DNA of 64,000 nucleotides, from NCBI RefSeq assembly GCF_030867145.1, contig NC_134418.1, positions 57,387,682-57,451,681 of the forward strand, written 5' to 3'. Numbering within the stretch: position 1 is the first letter of the stretch; each line of letters opens with the position of its first letter. The position numbers were made by a program, and so were the translations under genes. This DNA is from Opisthocomus hoazin (taxonomy: Eukaryota > Chordata > Aves > Opisthocomiformes > Opisthocomidae). Of this stretch, positions 11,431 to 22,085 are shown piece after piece. The notes under the pieces were generated by a model that was not told where the DNA came from, did not search any database, and saw only the letters and a program-made list of their open reading frames with translations.

Positions 11431-14400
11431 CCTTCAGCCTGGAAGCCCCTGGTCTAGTGACCCCCAGGACAATGAGGAGAAGGGCTGAAGAGGAGACGAA
11501 AACCCCTTCGGGAGGTGAGAAGCAGGGTCTCAAGCCAGGCTGTGTCCTGCTTTACACTTTGCACAGAGAGGCAACATGAAAGCCTGCCAAGGACCTGCGG
11601 AGGCTGTCGTAACAAACCACTGTGCTCTGATGCCCGAGGAAGTGGACACCAAAACACCTGCTCGCCATTGCTCTGGATCAGCCCCTGGAAGAGGTCCTGT
11701 TACCCTGTCTGTTAGCAGTGGCCTCTGGCACGCGTGCACTCTCTAGCGATCCTCCGTAGCACCGGTCTAATCAAGCTCATGTTGAAAGAGCAGGAGCTGC
11801 TGGCATCTCAGCTTGGACTGGACTTCTCCTGGGAAGAGCCCCAACAGCCATCAGCAGCAATCGGGGCCACTGCGGTGACACCCGCGCCCCGCGGGCCTCC
11901 TGCCCTGGGAAATGCCTGGCGGGAGCCCCGCCGTGCAGCCTGATCCGTGCCAGCTGCATGCACGCGCGTTGCCACAGCATCTGCCGGGGGACAAAACCCC
12001 TGTCCCTCTGACCTACGCTGGCCGAGCGCATTGCTTTCGCATTGCCACGCCGTGTCCCTGAAGGACTGCGTAGTAAACAAGTGGGGATGCAACGTAGTAG
12101 CGTAACCTTATTTCAAATTTTTCTTTAAGAAGCTGGCCCTGTGATGCAACCTCCTGATCAAAACCCCTCATTTCTACCCGGCAGCGAAAAGGAAAAGGTT
12201 ATGAAACTGTTAAGCAATTTACCATGTCAAATTGCAGCACCATGCCAGTGCTGCGCAAAGCGTCCAGCCCAAACACAGCCTGGCAGAGGAATAAAGAAGA
12301 CTTTGTGCTCGCGCAGAGAAGTCACGTATTACGTAGGCAATTCATGTGTTAAGTCTCGCCTCCTCTTTGATATTCCCTAAGAAACTCTTTGTTTTGCAAG
12401 TCAGACCACGAAAGTTCCTTGAAAGGCAGAACACTGGTGACAGCAGAGAGAGGCGTACACAGGGACCCACTGGTGACACCCTTGTGACAAGCATCAAAGC
12501 CCCAGCAACAAGTAAACACTATGAGGTGGGAGCTGAGGGAAATCAACGATCCCATTTCCTTACACTAGGGACTCCTCAGGGGCTTTTTTCCAAAGCAATG
12601 ACTTGGCATTCAGCGAGGGTGGTAAAACTGGTTTAAACAGTCTGACTGCCCCCCTTCCCCGGACAATTTTGTTCCCACTATTGCTGCAGGGTGTAAACAC
12701 CCGCATTTGAGTTGCGATGGAGGAATTGCTCTGGCTGAAAACTCCCCCCCCCCCCTTCCCCCCCCTTCCCCTGGGCTGTTTTCCATCTGGATCTGTGCTC
12801 CCATTTAGTTCATCACCCAGCTACGCAAGCAGTTGTGGCAGCATGAGGCAAGGGATGATGCAGGGGCACATGTGAGCAGCTGGGCATAGGGCTGGCGGTT
12901 GCTTCAGCCAGTATTGCCCAGAGCAGGTACTTCCCCCAGCCAGGATTTTATGGTGTCCTGCTTTTCAGAAGACACAGGTCCCCCCATTTATATGAGATTC
13001 CATTATATTTATTTAAATCAAGATGGTTTGGGGGAGAACTGGGGAATATATTTTGGCTGGGTGGAGGTGGAAGAGCAAATTTTATAGAACTCTTGGCTTT
13101 GTCGGCTCTCTGCCACATACGCAGAGTTGCAGCCAAGATAGGATACAGTAAAGTTTGTTCAGGTGTTTATTACCACAGCAATCTACCCACATGCAAAAGT
13201 TGCCTTCCTCTTCCTCCCCAACTCAGTCGCAGGGTGTGAAAAGGTATGTGTTCGTTCAGCAAGGGAACGGTTGTGAGGAAAGCCGGCTGTGGTTTGCTGC
13301 TGCCTTTGTGCTTGCAATGGTTTACCTGGCTTCAGCCAGCAGCACTGTTTCTGAGGCAGCCACAAGCCCAGAGCTAGCTTAGACCGCAGTCTGGAAATGC
13401 ACATGAGTACTATCTGCAACCTCAAAACATCTCCTCTGTGCCACTCAGCATGGAAAAGGCAGAAAACAGCATGTCTCCCATAACACTCCAAGTGATGGAG
13501 ACGCATTAAGGACCGGAGTATTCCCTGTCCCCTCTGGAGGTCTAAGACGCATCCTGGTTTAGTCATCATCGCGTTAAATTCAGTGACTGTTTTACACTAG
13601 TGGGCTGTGCCAGTGCAATCAGTAGGAGAAATAGGTAAAAATAATCAGATGCATATTTGAGCGAGATACCCCTGTAAACTCTTATTACTGTCTACCGTAC
13701 TTTACCTGGCCTATAACAAAATGCCACGGAAAGCACACTCAGGACTGCTTGTGAAGTACTCAACTTCAGCTGCCACTCTCAATAGGGCAGGCAACCCTCT
13801 CTCAATTTCCAAATTATTCCTCCTTCCTTCTGGCCCCGGTCACAACTGATGGTCAAGCAGTATCAAAGTCACTAATCCATAAGACAAAAGGGAATATTTG
13901 GCATCTACACGGAAAAAAATACTCTTCCTAAAATTAATGTGAAAATCATTTTAACTGCTGTATGTTGTGCTCATTTAATTCTCCTAAGCAAACTGGAATC
14001 CAGTTGATGTGAGCAGTCACATAGGAGTTCTTTGCACGGAAGCCACCCTGCTTAAAAGACAGAACAGGTGCTGGTGTCAACATGAAAAATATTGGCATTG
14101 TGTTCCCAAGCAACTGTATTAGACGCATAGAAGAGCTTATTGTTGTATGGTCAATGCGAACGTTTATCTCGGTCCTGAGCCATAAACAAACCGGGCGCGC
14201 CATCAAGACTGATGGCCATCAAGTAAGCAAACAGTTATTTGTTTTATTGTAACACCTCACAGCTGTTACAGAAGATTTCTTCATGACTTAGTATCCCAGA
14301 GCATAGATGAAAAATGCTGGTGCGGGTTGACTACTGTGCCTGTTCCCTTTGAGTGGAGGTGCAGACTACTGTTGGAGTCCTGCGGCAATGACACCGCACT

Positions 14401-14625
14401 GCCATTTTCATGTTTGTTCACTGCAATGGCCAGCACAGCCACCAAGCAAAGAAAGGGTCTCAATACGCAGCTGTGGAGTGACTTCACCAGCCCACGGAAA
14501 GCGCTTCCCCCCGACGGGCACTGGAGAAGCAGAAAGGTACCAGGGCACTGCCGCAGGAAGCTGTCCTACCTTCCTCACAGGTGGAGCGTGACAGCAAAGA
14601 GTGCAGGCGTCTATAGCTCCCCGCC
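11431..14625. other. Intergenic DNA between ARHGEF38 and CR1 copy B
   Basis: No gene, RNA gene or conserved domain is recognised. The segment contains a C/G homopolymer cluster at about 12.75 kb and several short open frames without recognisable motifs. Confidence 0.7.
12744..12771. repeat. C-run cluster; G-quadruplex-capable on minus strand
   Basis: The plus strand shows a 12-C run, then TT, an 8-C run, TT and a 4-C run. The minus strand, which is the coding strand of ARHGEF38, therefore carries three adjacent G-runs of 4, 8 and 12, enough for an intramolecular G-quadruplex. It lies about 1.8 kb upstream of the ARHGEF38 start codon. Confidence 0.85.
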
Positions 14626-16145
14626 TCAGAATCACAGAATCACAGAATAGTAGGGGTTGGAAGGGACCTCTGTGGGTCATCTAGTCCAACCCCCCCGCCG
14701 AAGCAGGGTCACCTACAGTAGGCTGCACAGGATCTTGTCCAGGCGGGTCTTGAATATCTCCAGAGAAGGAGACTCCACAACCTCCCTGGGCAGCCTGTTC
14801 CAGTGCTCCGTCACCCTCAGAGGGAAGAAGTTCTTCCTCATGTTCAGACGGAACTTCCTGTGCTTCAGTTTGTGCCCATTGCCCCTTGTCCTGTCACTGG
14901 GCACCACTGGAAAGAGCTTGGCCCCATCCTCCTGACACCCACCCTTCAGATATTTGTAGGCATTTATAAGGTCCCCTCGAAGCCTTCTCTTCTTCAGGCT
15001 GAACAAGCCCAGTTCCCTCAACCTCTCCTCGTAGTGGAGATGCTCCAGTCCCCTCACCATCCTTGTAGCCCTCCGCTGGACTCTCTCCAGTAGCTCTTCA
15101 TCCTTCTTGAACTGGGGAGCCCAGAACTGGACACAGTACTCCAGATGAGGCCTCACCAGGGCAGTGTAGAGGGGAAGGAGAACCTCCCTTGTCCTGCTGG
15201 CCACACTCTTCTTGATGCACCCCAGGATCCCATTGGCTTTCTTGGCAGCCAGGGCACACTGCTGGCTCATGGTTAACCTGTCGTCCACCAGGACACCCAG
15301 GTCCCTCTCCGCAGAGCTGCTCTCCAGCAGGTCCACCCCAAGCCTGTACTGGTGCATGAGGTTGTTCCTCCCCAGGTGCAGGACCCTGCACTTGCCCTTG
15401 TTGAACCTCATCAGGTTCCTCTCTGCCCAGCTTTCCAGCCTATCCAGGTCACGCTGAATGGCAGCACAGCCTTCTGGTGTATCTACCACACCTCCCAGTT
15501 TGGTGTCGTCAGCAAACTTGCTGAGGGTACATTCTAACTCTTCATCCAGGTCGTTGATGAAGAAGTTAAACAAGACTGGGCCCAGTACTGACCCCTGAGG
15601 GACACCACTTGTCACCAGCCTCCAACTAGACTCAGCGCCGCTGATGACAACCCTCTGAGTTCTGCCATTCAGCCAGTTCTCTACCCACTTCACCGACCAC
15701 TCATCCAGCCCACACTTCCTCAGCTTCCCCAGGAGGATATCATGGGAGACTGTGTCGAAAGCCTTGCTGAAGTCAAGGTAGACAACATCCACGGCTCTCC
15801 CTTCATACACCCAGCCAGTCATGTCATCGTAGAAAGCTATCAGATTGGTCAGGCATGATTTCCCCTTGGTGAATCCATGCTGACTACTCCTGATAACCTT
15901 CTTTTCTTCCACTTGCTTCATGATGGCCTCCAGGATAAGCTGCTCCATCACCTTTCCCGGGATGGAGGTGAGGCTGACCGGCCTGTAGTTCCCTGGGTCC
16001 TCCTTCTTGCCCTTTTTGAAGATTGGAGTGACATTGGCCTTTCTCCAGTCCTCGGGCACCTCTCCTGTCCTCCAGGACCTCTCAAAGATGATGGAGAGTG
16101 GCTCAGCAATGACATCCGCCAGCTCCCTCAGCACTCGTGGGTGCA
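14626..16145 (-). mobile_element. CR1 LINE copy B, 5'-truncated, recent
   Basis: The 3' end (14626-14650, minus strand) has tandem ATTCTGTG-type 8-mers, the hallmark of CR1. It is preceded by the conserved short 3' UTR and a long open ORF2. Alignment with copy F by eye continues to the codons for HPRVLREL and stops at about 16145, where unrelated DNA begins. The element lacks the 5' UTR, ORF1, the endonuclease and the start of the reverse transcriptase, so it cannot move by itself. No flanking target-site duplication was seen. Confidence 0.93.
14713..16145 (-). pseudogene. CR1 ORF2 reverse-transcriptase fragment (copy B)
   Basis: About 477 codons are open from the truncation point to a TAG at 14713-14715. 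Visible in order are an RT finger region ([17 protein letters not shown]), the palm A motif [11 protein letters not shown], the B motif [11 protein letters not shown], the catalytic C motif [10 protein letters not shown], and the C-terminal [15 protein letters not shown] and RGLEHL blocks ending KILCSLL. In a functional CR1 this enzyme copies the element RNA at a nicked target. Here the fragment has no start, promoter or endonuclease. The lack of stops in about 1.4 kb of unselected sequence suggests recent insertion. Confidence 0.9.
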
Positions 16146-17379
16146 AGGAGGCCTAGGTGTGCACAAAACAAAGCATGTACCTCTTGTCACTCTGCCTGTG
16201 TGCACAAGTCATAGCAAAAATGTCTTCTGAGGGACAAAAAGTTGAGGCTTTGATAAGAACAATTATGCGCAAGGCCTACTGAGGACTTTGAGCACCAGAA
16301 AGTTGCTAGTACGTACACCCTACCTGTTCGCAGCTATACTGGTAAGATAAGAACAGAGTGACGGGTGAGGATAAAAGCAATAAAAAGGGAAGGCTCAAGG
16401 ACAGGTAAAACTGGAGTCTACACATTGATTTTTCACAATGAATGAATCTAAATTACTTTGAAATATACATAGAAAAAAAACTTCGAACACCTTTCAATAG
16501 TACAAAAAGAGAAAAAAGCCTGTCTCGTTGGTGAAAAGCTATTTAGCGTGGCAGTGTCACCTTCACTCCTACAGCTCATCTTGCCAGACTGGTGATTCCT
16601 GTAGAGAAACAGGTCTTTAGAAGTAAGTGCACAGCGATAATTTCTTTTAGCCCTGTCTACAGTGTTTCTTGTCTAAATATTTGTAGAATAAATTAAAAAA
16701 GCATATGCCTGCTGGGGCTCAGGCTAGGCTGTAGATATTTTTGAGAAGGGATGGCTCAACCTATCAGGCTCTGCAATCCATCTCCTTTGACTGCTGCGAT
16801 GCTTTCTTACTCCGAACAAGCCTCTGCCCCAGTTTAGACATACAAAAGGCTGACACATTTTCTGCCTACCAAGAGGGACCCGGCTCTCAAACGAAACACC
16901 TGCCTGAGGGGAGAGGGGATGCTGAGAGAAGGATCAGTGGGGCTTGAATTGTCTTCACAGCGCCAGTGGATCCGTCACTGCCCAGCCAGGGCATTGTGTC
17001 AGTCTGTGAACCAGGCTCAGCTCCCAAGGGCGCACATCTAAGGGCAGTGTGGCTTTCAAAGGGCTCCGAGGTGCCAGAGAGGGGGGAACTCACTCAGGAA
17101 CTGAGCAGCCCTTTGATTTCTTTGGGATTACAGCCGCGCGGTTATTTGCTAAGGAAAATAACCTGACTCTTCTGATCAAGTAGATGGCACTGTGATATCA
17201 AAGCTAATGAGGAAAGACAAGGAAGAAAGCGAGGCACAGATAAAAGGACAGGAAGATGAATCTGCATTATTGCTATGTTTTGATGTAAAACAGGGGGGTG
17301 TAGAAATTACCACAGATGAAATATTTTCTGTGGGATTCTTTGAGAACCTATGGCTGGCAATTCACAGATCCAGAGGGGA

Positions 17380-17403
17380 ATGATAGTCTTTTTAGACTAT
17401 CAT
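17380..17403. repeat. Perfect 10-bp inverted repeat with TTTT loop
   Basis: ATGATAGTCT, a TTTT loop and AGACTATCAT form a perfect short hairpin. It is much shorter than a microRNA precursor, and no function can be assigned. Confidence 0.85.
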
Positions 17404-18862
17404 GAGCAACAGGTGTGATTTCCCTTCTAGGTCCCTATTTTGAATGATTCTAGATTCGCAGCTTCGCACGAAAACTTCATGTTTCCAGACAGTATTTTTA
17501 CAGCTGAACTGGAACCTTCTATCTCTCTCTCTTTTTGTGTATGTAAACATATGTGAAAGAACAAATGAAAGAACGAACAGGAAAGAAGACTGGTGATTTC
17601 TGTTTTGTGATGGGGACGTGGCTTTGGAGTAACAAAGGTAAGAGTCTTAAAAAAACCCTAGGTTTTAGTTCATACTCGCCAACAAGTTTTGGTCTGAGTT
17701 ACGGTAGGCTGAAAAACCTTGGTTCACAGGGCTTAAAATGAACTCAGTACAGACGCCCGGGGCGAAGAAATGGGCATATCCCACAAAGCTTGACTCAGCC
17801 ACAGTCTCCTGGCCTCTTGATAGGCAAATCCCTTTCTAGGCAGAAGTCCAGAGGAGTTAATCTGGCAAGCGAATCCTAACATACATTATGGGGAGCCTAT
17901 CGAAAAGCATGGTTAAAAATGCAACTAACAGCTCAGAGAAACAATTTATTCAGAGTTACTGAAGTGAGTTCACTGCTACAAAAAAGGGTTCACAATCTGA
18001 CCCAGGGTACTTGGTTTCTTTGGAATAGAAGCCTCTGTCTTTATTCACATTGAAATAGAAAGTAGCGTAACCTAATAAACCTAATTCTAGTTACTGAAAT
18101 ACACAATTTGTTCCTTTTAATTAGATGATGTAGTTTTCTGCTGCCATCAGGCATTCGTCAGCACATAAAATGCAAATACGTGAGTAGGCTGCGCATAGAC
18201 ATCCTCTCCCAAATCCAGCTGTGCCAGTGAAAGAGGTTAATGACTCCGACGACTCATCATCCTCCTCCTGCTGCAGACTGTCAGTGCAAAGATCTGCAGA
18301 AGGAGTTGTTCATGCTTCTTAACTCGCTTCTGCTGAAAAGCAGCCTGACATCCTAAACTGCCCACATCCCTGAACTGCCCCAGCTAGCCTTGCTTGGCTT
18401 GACTGGGACTAGGGAGCACGGACACGAGCTGATCCATCATTATGTTGGTGAGAAGGTGGCAGCTGAAGGCATGAGCGCTGGCAAGCAAGTGCAGGCAGTG
18501 ACCCACTCCACCAAGGCAGCTGGATGGGAAGGACTGCTGTCCGTGACTGCTGGCCTTCTGCAGACAGGTAGCAGCAAAAGAGAAGGCTGTCAGGAAGTGA
18601 TTCCTTCAGATTAATGGTCTTATAAGCTGTGGAGCTAGAAGTTACATTACAGCAAAAGTTAATGATAATGATGTTATCACCAGTCAAGAGCAAACGCACT
18701 AAAATAGCACACAGTGGTACTAATGAAATTCTTCAAAGCCTTATTAGCTGAAAAGATGAAAATGATTTTCATTCAGGAGAAAGGGAAGCTTTTTTTTTAT
18801 TATAATAGATAATGTTTTCTGCATTTAATTTGCACAGCATTTTTATTAGCAAAGCATTCATT

Positions 18863-18909
18863 TTATATATGTGTGTGTATATATAAATATATATAAATGT
18901 ACATGTACA
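18863..18909. repeat. TA/TG-rich microsatellite
   Basis: Alternating TA and TG dinucleotides, interrupted by AAA, run for about 45 bp in the PPA2 upstream region. Confidence 0.8.
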
Positions 18910-21705
18910 CTGCAGAGCACAAACTTTTAAAGTAAGGATGTCCTTCAGGCTTAGGTGATTATACTGCTGCTGAATTTTTGCTATACTCCAGTGGCATTCT
19001 GCTGGAATGAGATTCACCCCTATGCAGAGGGCAAGCATAAAACCTAAGTACCATGTAAGTCCTACTTCAGTCTTAAGGACCTGGTTCTAATTCCATTGAA
19101 TTAAATAGCAATATTTTCATTGTCTTTCAGTAGGAGCTGTTTCAAGGTCAATAAATGGGATCAGTCCTATACATGCCTTTTGCTGGCCCAACTGGAATGA
19201 TACTTGAAGGAGCTGGATGTAAAACGCTTGGGAATAAAAAGAGATGAAATAATACCCTGGTAGTAAAAGCCTTGGTATTTCTGGAGAATTTGCTTACTGT
19301 AGATACTGGAACAAAAACATTAATTTGTTTCAAAGATTCAAGAATATTAGGTAAATTTATTCTAACCAGGAAGCTGGTCCTACCCAAATCTGACTTGAAG
19401 AGTACTGTGTGTACTTCTGCCATATTCTGTGTAATATAATGCATAATACTGAGAAATGCAGTCAAACCTATTTAGAGTTTTATTATTATTATTTCTGCAG
19501 TACTAAGAGAATTTTGGATACCTTAGAGTACTAAAACATCATGTTTTCTGCTCTGGCAGCATTAACAGGGCTTCTGCATGTTTTTCTGCTGCATGATTTA
19601 CTCTTGCTAGGTAACATGATGGCATCTATGCATCTAAAAAGTGCCTGCCCAGAAACTCATTTATATTTAATAAATTCAAACTGTTTCGCAGCTGATTTCC
19701 CATTACAGATGAGAAAGCTTCAGATAAGACCACATTCACAACACAAGGCAATGGAGAACTCTGCGCTCAGACTTTATGCATCTTACAGGGACTCTGGGCC
19801 ACAGCAGTGTGTTTCACTTCCCAGCTTGTACAGAGAAATAAATATATATTCGACTCCTTCTAGAATAACCTTACACCCCACTGCCAACTTTGCAAGTGTA
19901 AAAATACTGTGTGTGTGCTCAGTAAGTGTTTTTCAAAGGCTCTGACCTTCCATAAATGAAATCCAGATTCCTCAGAACTAAGCAGAGGTGGAAGAATAGG
20001 CCTACGGCACGTTTGTGTTTAACCTTGCCTGTTTCAGCAGCAGGCTAACTCAAAGAAAGCACAGAAGAGATTTTTTAATAATAGAAAAAATTTCTCTACT
20101 TGTTTTTTTTTTTTATTATTCCACATGAAAAGCAGATGATTTGCCCCCTTGACAAACTTACAAATGAAGAACTTCAAACAGAGAGCGTACATAAAGAATT
20201 TCACCCTCACACGTCCAGTTGGGAAGGTTACCCCTAAAAACCTTGTGTTTGGTGAACTCAGTGAAGAAAGACGTCAACTCCTCTGGTGAAACACCAACTA
20301 CTATTTTGCAACTTCTGCAGAGGTGGGTAAAGGGCCTGCAAAATAGCCTCTCTGTTCTCCTGGAGGTCAGTCTGTTGTGACAAATATAGCAAGCAGTGGC
20401 ACAAATCAGAGGAGACCATAGCACTTTTTTCCCCAGAGCCTTCATTGTCACGGAAAATCTACACGCTAGAATACAGCTCCCTCCAAGATCCAGAGCAGCA
20501 ACTGACACATCTCAGAGGAGCACATGGGGGAACAGTGACTGAGGCCATCATGAAAATCTCCCACTCTGGTGTAAAATAATGCTGGGTCCTTACTGTACAT
20601 ACCCAACAGACAATCCTGACGCTTTTGAAGCCCAATCTACCAAACTGTAGAGAGGACAAATAAAGGGAAGAAGTTACATGCTGTTTAAATCTCATGGAAG
20701 AGATTGACTTAGCCTTTCTGCTGCAAATAGATCATTCCCAGTAACAATTAAAATACTGTATGAAATAATCAGGGTAACATGGAGTCATCCTGCAGAAATC
20801 TTTCAGAGTAATTCAAATCAGAGTTCAAATTCAAAGCTAATATTGACTACCTTTAGAGGAAAATACACAAGATGGTTGGCTTGGGATTTAAAGAGTGATG
20901 GCAACAACAAAAATTGTTCTGCCTCAGTTTCTCCATCAATAAAATGCAAATAGTGGTATCTGCCCCTTTTCAGGAATTTTTGAAAGATCCATGAATGAGA
21001 AGCACTACTCCAAGAACTAACACCTGTATCAACTGATGAAATTCACTTGAAATCCTCCTCAAGGATCAGTGACAACAGAAATCAAAGGAATCGGATCATA
21101 TGTAGGGGCAACAAGCTTTATAAACAGCACAACCTAAACACAGACGAGAATCTAATTGAAGTATCTGCAGGCTTGAGTATAAAAACGCATCTACCATCGA
21201 GAACCCATGCAAACAGCCCGCCTAAAGCAGTGCTGACACAGACTGGTTTGGGTGACATAAAACTGCACACACCAAGGAGAAATGAATGCTTCCCTCCCTA
21301 GGGAGCAGCAGGGAAGGGTCCTCACACCGACGCAGGTCTCAGGTACGGGTGACAATCCTGCCACCATCACCCCTAATTTCACGTCCACACCTCTGGCAGT
21401 GGGTACAGCTGGGGTAGTGCCTGGCCAGGCACACCTGGCTCCGGCTGGGGAACACTTGCCACCTCAAGCGGATTTTTTTTTTAATGTTTTCACCTCAGGG
21501 GTGCCCTCACTTGAGGCTCGGCCTCTGTGGGCGCCCTGCAGCTTCCTTCTTCTCCGAGGTGCTGACCCTGGCCTCAGCAGCGGGAAGCAGCCACCTGCCG
21601 GGGCCCGCAGGGAAAACGGGACAGTGCCTGGGCCCGGCAGCAGCCACCCCCTCCGGCAAAACCTTCTCCGCACACCCGCCTTTGCAACGGGGCCCGTGTG
21701 GGTGG

Positions 21706-21717
21706 CGCCGCCATTTT
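21706..21717. promoter_or_regulatory. YY1-type GCCGCCATTTT motif
   Basis: The CCGCCATTTTG core matches the common YY1 initiator-like element of CpG-island promoters, including many nuclear genes for mitochondrial proteins. It lies in the island upstream of the PPA2 start. Binding is inferred from the motif only. Confidence 0.4.
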
Positions 21718-21943
21718 GGGCCTCTGGGGGCCAAGGACCGTGCCCTCCCTCAGGCAGCAGCCGCGCCCCGCTCTCCCTCCTCGCCGGTGAGGCAGGAGAG
21801 GACAGGAACCGGCCCCGGGCGCGCGGCAGCACCCTCCGCCGCCGTGCGAGGCCTCCCGGCGGCGGCAGGCGGGGCAGGGGGCCGGCGCGGCGCGGCGCAG
21901 GCCCGGCGGCTGCAGGAAGGGGAGGGAAGCGGCCGCCGCCATC

Positions 21944-22085
21944 ATGCGCGCGCCGGCGGGGCTGGTGCGGCTGCTGGCGGCGGGGGGGTGGGGGCGGCCG
22001 CCGCGCCGCTGCCTCGGCGCCATGGCCCGCTACGGCACGGAGCAGCGGGGGCGGCCCAGCTCTCCCGATTACCGCCTCTACTTTA
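21944..22085 (+). CDS. PPA2: PPA2 coding exon 1 (presequence)
   Basis: The ATG at 21944 has A at -3. The exon encodes residues 1-47, [17 protein letters not shown] onwards, with five Arg and no acidic residue before an internal Met27. Met27 is in the strong context GCCATGG and begins [10 protein letters not shown], the start of the conserved pyrophosphatase body. The donor is GTAAGT. The last base starts the Lys48 codon. Confidence 0.95.

Larger units (their letters stand above)
16146..21499. other. Intergenic DNA upstream of PPA2
   Basis: No coding exon, RNA gene or preserved transposon is recognised. Open frames of 60-134 codons, the longest at 19541-19945, lack recognisable domains. The segment contains a perfect 10-bp hairpin at 17380-17403 and a TA/TG microsatellite at about 18.88 kb. 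The cis-regulatory DNA of the two divergent genes would lie in this interval, but no specific element can be proved. Confidence 0.7.

Noticed and set aside
10522..11579. Long open frames on both strands (up to 253 codons) around the ARHGEF38 promoter
   Set aside because: They are Pro/Gly/Arg/Ala-rich translations of a CpG island, where stop codons are rare. Only the MASVD frame on the minus strand matches a known protein.
15098..16230. Open frames of 60-117 codons opposite the CR1 reverse-transcriptase frames (also in copies D and F)
   Set aside because: They recur identically in every CR1 copy because they are antisense shadows of the conserved ORF2.
18390..18614. 74-codon frame with a GT after CTGCAGACAG, considered as an exon of a further gene
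   Set aside because: No protein similarity recognised and no partner exon could be joined in frame.
19541..19945. 134-codon open frame upstream of PPA2
   Set aside because: The hydrophobic start is superficially signal-like, but there is no family resemblance, promoter or conserved motif.
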